Origin: Pichia kudriavzevii
Taxonomy: Eukaryota; Ascomycota; Pichiomycetes; Pichiales; Pichiaceae
Assembly (NCBI RefSeq): GCF_003054445.1
Contig: NC_042509.1
Location: 372,001-436,000 of the forward strand
DNA length: 64,000 nt
Direction: 5' to 3'
Positions 43,857 through 53,454 of the stretch are shown piece after piece (position 1 is the stretch's first letter; every line of letters starts with the position of its first letter). The notes beneath the pieces were generated by a model. The model was not told where the DNA came from and did not search any database. It saw only the letters and a list, made by a program, of their open reading frames with translations. The translations under genes were made by a program, and so were the position numbers.

Positions 43857-46800
43857 TTATTTTCCAATTAAATCTCTGTTAATTAGTGTCGCAGACTTGG
43901 TCATATTGTTGACCTTGTATATACCGATCAAACTCTCTGCCAATTCAAACATATTGTTTCTCAATGAAATAACGATGAACTGGGCGTTTTTAGTCCTTGA
44001 TTTTATGTAGTTTGCAACAATACTAACATTTTTGAAATCCAAGGCTGCGTCAATCTCATCCATCACGTACAATGGTGTTGGCTTGTAGTGGTGTAAGGCG
44101 AAAACTAAAGCCAATGACGCCAATGTTTTTTCACCACCAGATAGATTGGATATAGTTCTCCAAGATTTCTTCGGTGGCATCACAGAGAAAACGATACCTT
44201 CAGAAAAGGCATCATGAGAATCAGAGTATTCTAGCTCGGCCATACCACCAGCGGTGATCAAATGGTACATGCTTTTCAAAGTTGAAGATATCTGGTTGAA
44301 TCCTTCACTAAATTCACTGTGCCTACGTTCATTCAACTCTTCGCCTCTTTCTTTAATCTCATGCAATTTTGTTGCAGCTTCTTCCAATTCACTCTTGAAA
44401 GTTTGAAATTCCTGTTCCTTACTCCCGAAAGATGGCAAAATATCCAAATTAACGGTCAAATCACTCAATTCTTTCTTCAAGTTGTCAACATCTTCTCCTA
44501 GCTTCTTTAGATCACAACCTTTTGACTTGATTTCTCTTCCTGCATACTCCTCGTCAAAGCTCGGTTTTTCTTGGATCAGCTGCGAGAATAACGGGTCATC
44601 TTCTGCCATCCACGAAATTAATGGATGAACATCTCTGTATTCAATATTATTGAAAGACTCCCTTGCATGATCAATTTCAATTTGTATCTTGCGGATTACT
44701 GTTTCAATTTTCTCAATTTCCTTTATTTTTGAAGCTATCAAGTCGGATTTCTCACGTAACGTGGAATCTTCTACTTCAAGTTGATCATTTGTTTCATTGA
44801 TTTCAAATGAAATCCGGTCTTTTTCACCATCCAACTTTTCTATATCAGTCCCCAACGTTTTCGCTTCTTTGGTTTTGGTCTCAAGCTCATGCGTTAATTG
44901 CGTTATTGTCTGTGATATTTCTTCTAGTTGTAGACCCGATTGCTCTATAAGTTTTACTAGTTTTTGATTTTGGTTCTGTAATTTTGTGACCCTCAATTCA
45001 TCATTTTGTTTAATTTCACTCTTTAGTTGAATCTCATCCTTAAGTGATTGAACCTTATTTGTCTGTGTTTTCAATCTTATACCACCGGTATCTATAATTT
45101 TTTGCTGCAGTTCATCTATTTGAGACTGCAATAAAGTTGAGGTTTCCTCTAGCTTGGCTCTATCTTTGTTGATTTTCTGCATGGATTTTGAGTTTTTCTC
45201 GATTTTCTCTTGCAATAGAGTTATTTGGCTACTCTTTGAAGTCCAATCATTCATCCTTGCCTTGGTATCTTCGATTTCATCCTTCAAGGTAGTATTCTCC
45301 ATTTTTAGGGTTTGAATTTCAGCCGACATTCTAGGAATATCTTCTTGCGACTTTCTTAAAAGTTGGTCCATCTTCCTATATTGATCCTCCGCAACATTAT
45401 ATCTCTTTTCCTTATCTTCAAGTTCATCTTTCCACTCCTTCAATTGCTGTGCGGATACCAGATTGACAAATTGTGAAGCGTTAGAAGAAAGCTTCATACC
45501 ACCACGGTTTACTCTATTACCACCACCTGACATTGTTCCACTAACGTCAACCAATTTACCATCTAAAGTTACTACTCTCCATCTTCTTGAACCGCCAAAT
45601 GCGACCCGATTGGCAACAGTCAAGTTCGGAGCAACCAACGTGTCATACATAGAACTATAGAATGCTGGTGCGAACTTCGCATCTATTGGCTTGATCAGAT
45701 CAAACAACCTAGGGGTATTTTCAGGTGTATTTATTTTGTTGAGGTTAAATTTTCTGAGTTTTTGTAACACAATAAACTTACCAAACCCCAGCCTATTTTG
45801 TCTCAAATATTGGATACAGGTTTGAGCGTCTTCAACAGTTTCCACAACAAAGTCATTCAAAGAACCACCACCTGTTGATACTGCAATATCATACTTGTCA
45901 TCAATAGAACCCAAATCACCCAATCTCCCATAAAATCCAGTTATTCTACCTGATTGTTGAAGCTTATTCAGTGCATTAAGAACTTTGTTTTGAGACTCAC
46001 TGCTTGAAGCTTTATTTCTTGCATCTTCTATTTTATCTCCCAGTTCTTTGATTTCGAATTCTAAACGTTTGAGCTCTTTACCGGCCACCTCAAAATTTGG
46101 TGTATGCCTTTGGATATTTTCTTGGGTAACCGACTTTTTGTCAACCAAAGCCTCGATTTTGGAGGAGTTCAACTTTAGTTGATCCTCCTTGTTCACTATA
46201 ATCGCCTTCAAATTATTGCTTTCATTCAGTATCTGTTCTAGCTGGTTCTCCAATAACTCTGTTTCAGCCTTCTTGATATTGTATTCACTTTTATTTTTAT
46301 CCAGTTTTGTCTTCCAAGGTTCTAACTTCTGCTGCAGTTTATCAATCTGATCCGAATATGTTTTCGTATGAGAAGATAATTTTGCTTTAAGCTCATCCAA
46401 TTTGGAAACCTCCGTCACTAAATTCCTATTCACTTCTGAGATTGATTCCTCTAAATCTTTGATTTTGGAATTGAGATCTTTCAACTCATTTTCGTTGGTG
46501 TTTAGAGACTTCTTGTTATTTTCTAAGGTTTTCTCTAAGTTTTCTGATTTCTTAGTTGTTATTCTCAAACTTTCTCTTGCAGATACTTGTTCTCTCTCTA
46601 CGGATTTGAATTTCTTCCTCAATGTTATTATTTCGTCGGTCTTGCTGTTTAAACTTTCAGACAATTTTGATTTTTTCTTCTTCAAGTTTTCTATTTTCCT
46701 TTTGGCCTCCTCTATAAATGAGTTATCACCTTTGATTCTATGATTCAATTCTTGCAATTTAGAGGAATACTTCTCCAATTGTAAAGTTTCAGAATAGTGA

Positions 46801-47873
46801 GTCAGGTACCAATATCTTGCTGTTTCTTGTTTCAGTTTCTTCTCCAAAATTAAGTACTCAATTGCCTGTTCTTTACGTGAGATGAGATCATTGTGCTGTT
46901 TTTCAGTTATTTTGAATATACGTTCCTTTTCGGTCAATTTTTCTTGTAAAGTTTCAGTTTCTCTTGTAATTTCCTCGATTTCCTGCTTATAGTTGGAAGT
47001 TCCTATAATGTCTTCCAAATATTCGAGTAGTCCATCATCATTCTCTGTTTCTGCCTTTGGTTTCATTTGTGCAATCATTTCAACTTCACCTTGTAAAATT
47101 AAGAATCTCTTGTGGTCCAAATCGATTCCCTCCTTCTTCAATAGAGTAGTGACCTCTGTATAATTACTCTTTTTGTTGTTTATAAAGTATGTGGAGGCGT
47201 TGTTTTTCTCTGCCCTTCTGGATACCAACAAGTTTGAATTTGGAATATAAGTTGGGCTCAGTGGATTACCGTTGGAGTCATAGTTATCGACGACTTTGGC
47301 GAAATGGATATCGACTTGACAAAAGTCCAAATTGGGAAAACTCTCTGAATTATGGATCAATTCGCAAAGTTTTGACTGTCTCATTTTGTTTGCCCTAAAG
47401 CCAAAGACAAAGAGCAAGGAGTCGATAACATTAGATTTCCCCGAACCGTTAGGCCCCACAACGGCACTAAATGAGGTATGAAAAGGGCCGATTTCCTGTA
47501 TACCTGCATAGGATTTGAAGTTAGTCAAGACCAACTTGTCTATGACGAGTCTTGGAGAGGAGTCTGTTGGCTGGAAGAGGAGTTTTTCTGCCAGTTTCCT
47601 TGGAGAGGGGACGGGATCCAAGCCAAAGACAGAGACATTAGTAGAGTCATGTTGGTCAAGGAGTTTTGGTGCGTTACCAATGAGGGGCACGTTTGGTTCT
47701 GAGGCTGCTAGAGGAGGGGTTTTCAGAAGCTGGTTCTGAGGTGGATCTGATACTGGTTTTTGCGAGGGTGATTCTGAGGGGGAATGGGAGTGGGAGTGGA
47801 AAGAGCTATTAGCCAAAGGGTCAATAGAGGGATCGAGTTCATCCAAATGAGACAATGTAGAGTGCATGTCCAT
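43857..47873 (-). CDS. SMC4: Condensin subunit Smc4
   Basis: A 1338-residue SMC ATPase, the Smc4 partner of Smc2 in condensin, which compacts mitotic chromosomes. The N-terminal head carries Walker A GPNGSGKS (140-147). Long coiled coils flank a hinge at about 640-785 containing the GGGSLNDFVVE stretch and ending near MSGGGNRVNRGG. The C-terminal head has the signature LSGGEKTLASLAL (from 1244) and Walker B LYVMDEIDAALD (D1272, E1273). The segment MAQMKPKAETENDDGLLEYLEDIIGTSNY is characteristic of Smc4. The Ser/Pro-rich first 100 residues may hold Cdk phosphorylation sites, but none was tested. The start ATG at 47873 is followed by another ATG two codons on. Confidence 0.97.
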   Translation of the reverse strand: MDMHSTLSHLDELDPSIDPLANSSFHSHSHSPSESPSQKPVSDPPQNQLLKTPPLAASEPNVPLIGNAPKLLDQHDSTNVSVFGLDPVPSPRKLAEKLLFQPTDSSPRLVIDKLVLTNFKSYAGIQEIGPFHTSFSAVVGPNGSGKSNVIDSLLFVFGFRANKMRQSKLCELIHNSESFPNLDFCQVDIHFAKVVDNYDSNGNPLSPTYIPNSNLLVSRRAEKNNASTYFINNKKSNYTEVTTLLKKEGIDLDHKRFLILQGEVEMIAQMKPKAETENDDGLLEYLEDIIGTSNYKQEIEEITRETETLQEKLTEKERIFKITEKQHNDLISRKEQAIEYLILEKKLKQETARYWYLTHYSETLQLEKYSSKLQELNHRIKGDNSFIEEAKRKIENLKKKKSKLSESLNSKTDEIITLRKKFKSVEREQVSARESLRITTKKSENLEKTLENNKKSLNTNENELKDLNSKIKDLEESISEVNRNLVTEVSKLDELKAKLSSHTKTYSDQIDKLQQKLEPWKTKLDKNKSEYNIKKAETELLENQLEQILNESNNLKAIIVNKEDQLKLNSSKIEALVDKKSVTQENIQRHTPNFEVAGKELKRLEFEIKELGDKIEDARNKASSSESQNKVLNALNKLQQSGRITGFYGRLGDLGSIDDKYDIAVSTGGGSLNDFVVETVEDAQTCIQYLRQNRLGFGKFIVLQKLRKFNLNKINTPENTPRLFDLIKPIDAKFAPAFYSSMYDTLVAPNLTVANRVAFGGSRRWRVVTLDGKLVDVSGTMSGGGNRVNRGGMKLSSNASQFVNLVSAQQLKEWKDELEDKEKRYNVAEDQYRKMDQLLRKSQEDIPRMSAEIQTLKMENTTLKDEIEDTKARMNDWTSKSSQITLLQEKIEKNSKSMQKINKDRAKLEETSTLLQSQIDELQQKIIDTGGIRLKTQTNKVQSLKDEIQLKSEIKQNDELRVTKLQNQNQKLVKLIEQSGLQLEEISQTITQLTHELETKTKEAKTLGTDIEKLDGEKDRISFEINETNDQLEVEDSTLREKSDLIASKIKEIEKIETVIRKIQIEIDHARESFNNIEYRDVHPLISWMAEDDPLFSQLIQEKPSFDEEYAGREIKSKGCDLKKLGEDVDNLKKELSDLTVNLDILPSFGSKEQEFQTFKSELEEAATKLHEIKERGEELNERRHSEFSEGFNQISSTLKSMYHLITAGGMAELEYSDSHDAFSEGIVFSVMPPKKSWRTISNLSGGEKTLASLALVFALHHYKPTPLYVMDEIDAALDFKNVSIVANYIKSRTKNAQFIVISLRNNMFELAESLIGIYKVNNMTKSATLINRDLIGK

Positions 47874-48655
47874 TAAGGAAGTTCTGTGTGAGTGTTCCAG
47901 TTGAAGTTCTCCTGTACTGTCTCCGAGAGGGTTCTTAGTGTTTCAGGAACGCTTGGACGCTTGTTGTACGTCTTTACAAGTACAAGTACAAGTACAAGTA
48001 CATCTTCAACTTCAACTTCAACTACATGTACATGTACATCCAAATGTAAACAGGTAAGTAAGAGCCTGAAACGCGACATTTCCCAATGCAACGCCCCAGG
48101 GAAGCAGAGTTTCCGAAAGGGGAAATGAGAAGGTGGGGGATGAAAAAAATAAAAAATAAAAAATAAAAAAAGTCTGGGTCACGTGACGTTGTCTAACCCA
48201 GTCGCGCCCGTGCACCGCAGCGCACTTTTGGAGTTGAAGAGTGATAATGTAAACGGGAAAGTATAGACATTGAACGGTTGATCCGAGTTGGTAGGTGATA
48301 CAAGAGAGTATGCTAGTATAACAGTACGGGAATATAGGAGTATAGGGTTGTGACAGTATGGTAGTATCCAAACACAGTGGAGAAAGAGTCCAGTGAATTT
48401 GTTTCCCCCAAGATTACATGATAGTATACAGTGGTATTTTTTTTTTTTCATTTTTCTCCTTAGTGGAAAATGTTGTTGCGAGAGCGAATCTGCGAATCTG
48501 AGAAGGGAACACGGATTGGCGAGTGTGGAAAGAGTGCACAGTGTAGAGAGTTATGAGAGAAGTACAAGAACGGATACCAATAGAGGAGTGCCTGACGAGA
48601 AGAGTGATTCACCTTGAAGCACACGACCTAACATTACCACTCCACACACATCACA
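47874..48655. promoter_or_regulatory. SMC4/NDUFB7 divergent intergenic region with an E-box palindrome
   Basis: A 782-bp region. It contains the perfect palindrome GTCACGTGAC (48178-48187), a Cbf1-type E-box, plus an A-rich run before it and the hexamer array 47975-48040. No gene is supported; the short open stretches overlapping here are low complexity. Confidence 0.5.
47975..48040. repeat. Compound hexamer array upstream of SMC4
   Basis: Eleven consecutive 6-bp units in one phase: TACAAG four times, TACATC once, TTCAAC three times, TACATG twice, then TACATC. The array lies about 100 bp upstream of the SMC4 start. Confidence 0.9.
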
Positions 48656-49149
48656 ATGGCCATCCACGAACTTCCTGAACTTCGTATGTATTCTTTCTGC
48701 TTTCACGCAGGTGCAGAGACACATCCACCCCCCTTACTTTCACTTTCACTTTCACTTTCACTTTCACGTTGTCCTTGTTTTTCTGTTTAGATGAGACAAG
48801 AAAGCAGCGTCTGTTCCTATTACAGGACCATTCTGCTATAAGTGTTTATTTTTTGATGTTTTGTTCATAGACCGAGTACTAACTAGACGAGCTGGGATGT
48901 TCCTGCCCCATCCCATATTGTTTTATTGCAGTTTCACATGAAGAAATGAAGAAACATCAAATTCCTATTCCCTTCAGAGACAGGTGTGCCAGTCTTTTGA
49001 TTCCATTGAACAAGTGCAGAAAGCAGGGCGGATACCTACCATGGACATGTGTTGAGGAAAGACACGACTATGAACACTGCCAATACTTGGATTTCAAGAG
49101 AAGAATCAAGGAATTGGAAGATTACAAAAAGGCCAGAGACTCTGCTTAA
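48656..49149 (+). CDS. Complex I subunit NDUFB7 (B18), one intron
   Basis: A small accessory subunit of NADH:ubiquinone oxidoreductase on the intermembrane-space face of the mitochondrial inner membrane. Exon 1 is 48656-48683 (MAIHELPEL plus one base). The intron 48684-48931 (248 nt) has 5' GTATGT, branch point TACTAAC (48877-48883) and 3' TTGCAG. Exon 2 is 48932-49149. Joining them gives an 81-residue protein beginning MAIHELPELLSHEEMKKHQI. It has a twin CX9C motif (CASLLIPLNKC and CVEERHDYEHC), the CHCH fold oxidised by Mia40. The conserved PFRDRCA and RKQGGYLPWTC blocks are as in NDUFB7. The intron contains five ACTTTC repeats (48736-48765). Confidence 0.92.
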
Positions 49150-49728
49150 AAATGGAACTTTTAAAGAGGTACTCTTATTCTCGGTGTCTGTATTGATTGC
49201 GTCTCTTGTTTCCCAAATCGACCTTCCCTATTGCCGCTGACCATAATGGGGGGGAGAGATCTGAAAACATTAACCATTGATATACACCACTCGTTATAGA
49301 GTACCTTTTATTCAACCCCCTACTGCCCTTGCACAACCATATCTTCATTTCACCACTGTATGCAGAACCGGACCTTACACTCCAAGTGTCCTCTTCTCTT
49401 CACCCCCCCCCTCCTATATCGGATATCCACTTATTCTATTTTATTTATTAACCTTGTTTCTATTTAACTTTATTTATCAATGTCTAATATCTTCACATTG
49501 CAAAAGTCGACTCAACTTATCCCGGTGGTTGCTTGTCTCTGCCCTTTAGAACAGTGTTCTCCCTCTGCCCGCCCTTCCCCGGATCTTGAAGTGGGTAGAA
49601 GTGCCCCTTTTTCTAGGTGACATGGAAGGGCCTATTTCTCCATGTTGCAAGTGCATATGATGCACATCCTCCTGAAAGGGACCTCTTTTCCTCTATAGCG
49701 TCTCCAAAACCACATTGGGTCCCGAGAC
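49150..49728. other. Intergenic region after NDUFB7
   Basis: No supported gene. C-rich runs occur near 49405-49412. This should hold the NDUFB7 3' end and the promoter of the next gene. Confidence 0.5.
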
Positions 49729-50499
49729 ATGGTAAAGATAACGCATGGTGTCCACCTGAGAGAGGCTCTCTATAGACATGTGTCGAGAAGTAACTCCATC
49801 TGTGTAGGATCTGGTGAATTTGCTCTGTCTCCCCGTAATTTACATAGAAACCACGGAAAAACGTGTGAAGGACAACTGAACTCAACATTGACGTCGTCTC
49901 CCGTAAAGAAGATCGTCATCCGGACAAGAACGACTGGTGGTGTTGTGAGTGGTGATGGTGGTGACACTTCTCTTGGAAGGTCTTCAGGTGTATCCAACGC
50001 ACCCGAATTACCTTCATCGTCACCTTACAGGAAAAGATTCAGGGTGAGTCCACCCCGAGTTTATAGAGTCGATCATGAGCTCAATGTCTTTCTCAGAAAA
50101 TACCACGAGGAAGGTGTTGTGAGTTTGGGGTTACAAGATGTCAGTTTTAGAAGTCCATGTAGAGGGGAGCAAGACGAAAACGAATACAACCAGAGTGAAC
50201 TGAGAGCAAAAATTCTATACTATGACACACATGTCGAAGCCTTGATAGAAATTCCAAAGACACTAAACGTGAAAAGAAGTATACTGATACTACAGTTGCG
50301 ACACAAGTTGAATGATAAGCAAGGGGGGCAGCGCCGGTGCAAAGTGACCACCTTCACTCCTCGAAGTGAAGCTGCTTGGTTTCGGAGGAAACTCGCAGAA
50401 GCAAAACTTCCGCTTTATGATAGTTACAAGTACATCATCGTGAAAACTAGGAAGAGCTTGGTGGGGCCACTCAAAGAGAGTTTGGATGAACTTTTGTAA
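49729..50499 (+). CDS. Unrecognised 256-residue protein
   Basis: An ATG-initiated open frame that I do not recognise. The N-terminal half is Ser/Thr/Gly/Arg-rich and probably disordered (residues 50-105, including SSPVKKIVIRTRTT and SSSPYRKRFRVSPPRVYRV). The C-terminal half (about 110-256) looks folded, with alternating hydrophobic stretches: ELNVFLRKYHEEGVVSLGLQDVSF, VEALIEIPKTLNVKRSILILQL and YKYIIVKTRKS. There is no membrane segment or known catalytic motif. SSPVKK and VSPPR could be Cdk-type sites. It ends 87 bp from the convergent DSD1. The low-complexity first half and lack of recognised homology leave some doubt, but its length and clean ATG support a real gene. Confidence 0.6.
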   Translation: MVKITHGVHLREALYRHVSRSNSICVGSGEFALSPRNLHRNHGKTCEGQLNSTLTSSPVKKIVIRTRTTGGVVSGDGGDTSLGRSSGVSNAPELPSSSPYRKRFRVSPPRVYRVDHELNVFLRKYHEEGVVSLGLQDVSFRSPCRGEQDENEYNQSELRAKILYYDTHVEALIEIPKTLNVKRSILILQLRHKLNDKQGGQRRCKVTTFTPRSEAAWFRRKLAEAKLPLYDSYKYIIVKTRKSLVGPLKESLDELL

Positions 50500-50586
50500 A
50501 TGTATAAAAGGAGGAGACGGATTCAAGCAAAATAAAGAGAGCAGGGGGGGCAACCAGATGCGATAGTTGGTAAACGTCCTTGCGAT

Positions 50587-51870
50587 TTACCAACCTCTGA
50601 ATGGTACCCAAATATCTGTGACTGTAGCATCGTCATCATCGCTATCGAAAACAAAGTACCATGGATATGAGGCTGCTGTGATGCAACTATGTTGTGGGAT
50701 AATCTCAACCCTGGTACTTAATGGGAACAGTTTACAGTCCTCGGAACTTGGAACTAGAATACCGTGTTCTTGGGATAACCTGCCAATGATCCAATCGCCG
50801 TAACCACTAGGTGATGTGATTTGGCCATATCCAGGAATAGGGCCGCTTTCTCTCGACATTGCAATGACTCCGGCATTGATCAACTGTTCGCCTGGCAACT
50901 TGGAGCCTCTATCGGGATATGAAGAAACAACATCGGCCAATATCCTACAGGAGACACCATTAGGGCTAACGCAACCGGTTCCCACCTGCTGCAAGTCACA
51001 GAATGGATAGTTTCCAGCATGTAACTCCAACTCACCATGGAGCTCGCCAATCGATTCGATCTCTTTCAAAACAGCCTCAGAGAGAGACGAAGAGTGTGCT
51101 GTTGGTGTGGATCCGAATGAAACAACTAGTTCTAAAGATTGATTGATTTCTTTGGCCTTCTTACAAGCCTCGTTACCGTTACTAATCTCATCAATTAAAT
51201 AAGATCTTGCCTGGTCGCTGGATCTGGAACCATACGCATGGCCTGCATGGCAGTAAAATCCATAAAGAGAAATGTATTTTGATATCTGCGATTGCGAAGT
51301 GGCCAATTGCTTGATCATCTCCTCCAGTTCTGGATCAGATTTGGTCAAACCTGCACGATTGGTACCCATGTTGACTTTAACGAAAACAGACCATTTATAA
51401 GCTAAACCGGTTTTCTCGGTATACTTTGTTAAGATTTCTAGTTGCCTGTAGTTGTCAACCATTAAACGTAGCTTCAATTGGGGGTATTTCGTGACCAAAT
51501 CCTTTAACTCATCCAATCTTGACTCCACAACAGGTAAACTCAACAAGATATCAGAAACTAACCCTTGCTCCACCAGAGGAAGCAAATTCCACAATTCCAT
51601 TAAGGTTGACACAACCAATCTGTCAGTTGAAAATTCACCTTCACCTAATTGCAACAGCGCACCTTCTAATGTCTTGTGGGTCTTCACATGAGCACGAAAT
51701 TTAGCCTTGATTGCTCGTGCATTTCTCAACATATTTCCACAGTTTTCAGAGGCGGTCTTCTGATTGACAATGAATGAAGGAGTTGGCAATTCACTCTTCT
51801 TCTTCCCCTTGTATTGTTTGAGTAATTCTGACTTATCTGCAAGTGGTGTAAGTTGATATGGAAAGGGCAT
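50587..51870 (-). CDS. DSD1: D-serine dehydratase
   Basis: A 427-residue PLP- and zinc-dependent enzyme that converts D-serine to pyruvate and ammonia, with the alanine-racemase-type barrel shared with D-threonine aldolase. The PLP lysine is probably K63 in AHVKTHKT. The zinc ligands are H394 and C396 in IIPQHSCITAAS. KVNMGTNRAGL and GFYCHAGHAYGS are further conserved blocks. Length equals S. cerevisiae Dsd1 (428). It converges on the unrecognised gene at 49729-50499. The region upstream contains tRNA-Val about 260 bp away. Confidence 0.93.
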   Translation of the reverse strand: MPFPYQLTPLADKSELLKQYKGKKKSELPTPSFIVNQKTASENCGNMLRNARAIKAKFRAHVKTHKTLEGALLQLGEGEFSTDRLVVSTLMELWNLLPLVEQGLVSDILLSLPVVESRLDELKDLVTKYPQLKLRLMVDNYRQLEILTKYTEKTGLAYKWSVFVKVNMGTNRAGLTKSDPELEEMIKQLATSQSQISKYISLYGFYCHAGHAYGSRSSDQARSYLIDEISNGNEACKKAKEINQSLELVVSFGSTPTAHSSSLSEAVLKEIESIGELHGELELHAGNYPFCDLQQVGTGCVSPNGVSCRILADVVSSYPDRGSKLPGEQLINAGVIAMSRESGPIPGYGQITSPSGYGDWIIGRLSQEHGILVPSSEDCKLFPLSTRVEIIPQHSCITAASYPWYFVFDSDDDDATVTDIWVPFRGW

Positions 51871-52128
51871 GCTTGTTTGGTATAGACTACTTTGGCCAAA
51901 GGAAAAAAATTCCAGTTAGTAAAACAAAACGAAAGTATTGGATTAAACAAAAAACTTGGATTTTAAAAACATAACATCATTGCAAGGAGGGAGATTGGCG
52001 GAAAGTCAAATGGTTATTGTCCGTTCTTATCAATTGTCGGCTATGGTATCGTCCGCATTTGCGTTTTTAAAAACTCAAGAATGCCACAAAAGTTACTGTG
52101 GCAGAAAAAAACTAAAAATTAATTAAAA

Positions 52129-52202
52129 TGATCGAACCCAGGATCGAACTGGGGACGTTATGCGTGTTAAGCATATGCCATAACCAACTAGACCATCCGA
52201 CC
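52129..52202 (-). tRNA. tRNA-Val(AAC)
   Basis: A 74-nt cloverleaf. The acceptor GGTCGGA pairs with TTCGATC (two G-U pairs), with discriminator A. The anticodon is AAC in GCTTAACACGC, and the T-arm has AGTTCGATCC. Several T-runs follow on the minus strand. The body closely resembles S. cerevisiae tRNA-Val(AAC). Confidence 0.95.
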
Positions 52203-52554
52203 ACTTGTGTGTTGGAAAGGTATTAAATATAACCATGCAGATAAACCATTGATATCTTTTTATAACATTTTTTTTAACTGCTGTCTTTATTCTGTTTTTT
52301 TTATTAAGAGCGTACAACAAGCAAGGTATAGTTACTTTTCGAATTAAAACTTTTCAATTTTTTGATTAAAGAAAGTAAATCTATGGGATAGACCAGGTTC
52401 GGTACTTACAAAACTTTTGTTTTTAATAACTAGCATTAGTTTTAGTTGAACGCCTTTAGTTTTATTAATTTTTTTTTAAAGATAAAGACTTTTTACAGTA
52501 AAAGTTTTAAATCAGTAATTATAGTGATGTAGGAATAGTGACTTTAAAAAAAAC
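52203..52554. other. tRNA-Val to LTR-fragment interval
   Basis: AT-rich DNA with poly-T stretches. No gene was recognised. Confidence 0.5.
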
Positions 52555-52636
52555 TGTAAGAGATCAGATAAAGGACTATATCTCTATTTCCTAATCGGCT
52601 AACCATATAGAAGGTTGAAGTAGATTGTAGAAGGTT
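52555..52636 (+). repeat. Ty3-type LTR fragment
   Basis: An approximately 82-bp stretch that starts like the LTR at 30738 (TGTAAGAGATCAGA) and runs through the GAAGGTTGAAG segment. It then passes directly into repeat B at a short shared sequence (AGGT-AGAC). Only part of the LTR is present. Confidence 0.8.
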
Positions 52637-53241
52637 AGACGATTACATACTGATGTTAAGGTTTCGATTTTAAAATAGAGAAGTTAACAAGGGTCAAGTA
52701 TCAGGAGTAGGAAGCAAAGAGAGTTAGCCCCGTTGGTCATGTAGAGCATAGACATAGAGAAGCCGTCGGAGACACTGTCATTGGCATAAATTAATTATCA
52801 TTTATCAACGGGCTATGGCAGAACTGGCATAGTAAAACAAAATAGACCTAAAACGTAATAAGCTCGTACAGGAGTCTGATATACGAAAAAGAGTAGCAAC
52901 CGAGGGTGATTCCAGGTTGCGGGCGTGAAGTACAAAAGACAGATAATATCCTGTTATATAGAATTGATATAGCTGATATAGGTCCTAATCGGGAGTGGAA
53001 GCGGCAGAAGGAAAAAGAGAGAAATAGATTACTACTTCTACTACGACTAACTTCCACCACGCCCATTGTCTACTCGTGCGATTATACACCTATTGCGTAC
53101 TTACTAACACGTGTATCACAATTATCATTGTTATAAACAATATTATAGCTATTGATAAGATTAGTAACTATTCTTGAAAAGATTCAACCGTCGAAACATC
53201 CCAAATTAGGAAATAATCTCGATACTTTACTCCAAGTCCTT
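52632..53241. repeat. Dispersed LTR-like repeat B, copy 2
   Basis: Second copy of 30117-30730, in the same orientation, ending about 16 bp before tRNA-His. A core with TGTT...AACA ends (52654-53198) suggests a solo LTR of another family, but similarity to copy 1 extends past those ends. A 76-codon open stretch (52906-53136) is shared by both copies and is probably not a gene. Confidence 0.7.
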
Positions 53242-53257
53242 TTTAGACAACACAGAA

Positions 53258-53329
53258 GCCGTTCTAGTATAGTGGTCAGTACGCATCGTTGTGGCCGATG
53301 AGACCCAGGTTCGATTCCTGGGAACGGCA
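53258..53329 (+). tRNA. tRNA-His(GUG)
   Basis: A 72-nt cloverleaf. The acceptor GCCGTTC/GAACGGC is perfect, with discriminator A. The anticodon GTG lies in CGTTGTGGCCG, and the T-arm is GGTTCGATTCC. A T7 run follows at once, as expected for Pol III termination. The extra 5' G of mature tRNA-His is added after transcription. Repeat B lies just upstream. Confidence 0.95.
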
Positions 53330-53454
53330 CTTTTTTTCCAATCTTAAAGTTGGAGGTAAAACCGTTCTCCTTTTTTTTTGTACGAACCTTACGTGTCAAT
53401 CATGAACATCACTTTGTTATCAGAGAGTTTTAAAGTGGGCACTTCAAGTCATTA

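Noticed and set aside
48946-49149. NDUFB7 as a 67-codon single-exon gene starting at 48946
   Set aside because: An upstream exon with ATG, a GTATGT donor, a TACTAAC branch and a CAG acceptor extends it to the family's N-terminus.
52906-53136. 76-codon open stretch, also at 30391-30621
   Set aside because: It lies wholly within dispersed repeat B and has an LTR-like context. Conservation reflects repeat identity.
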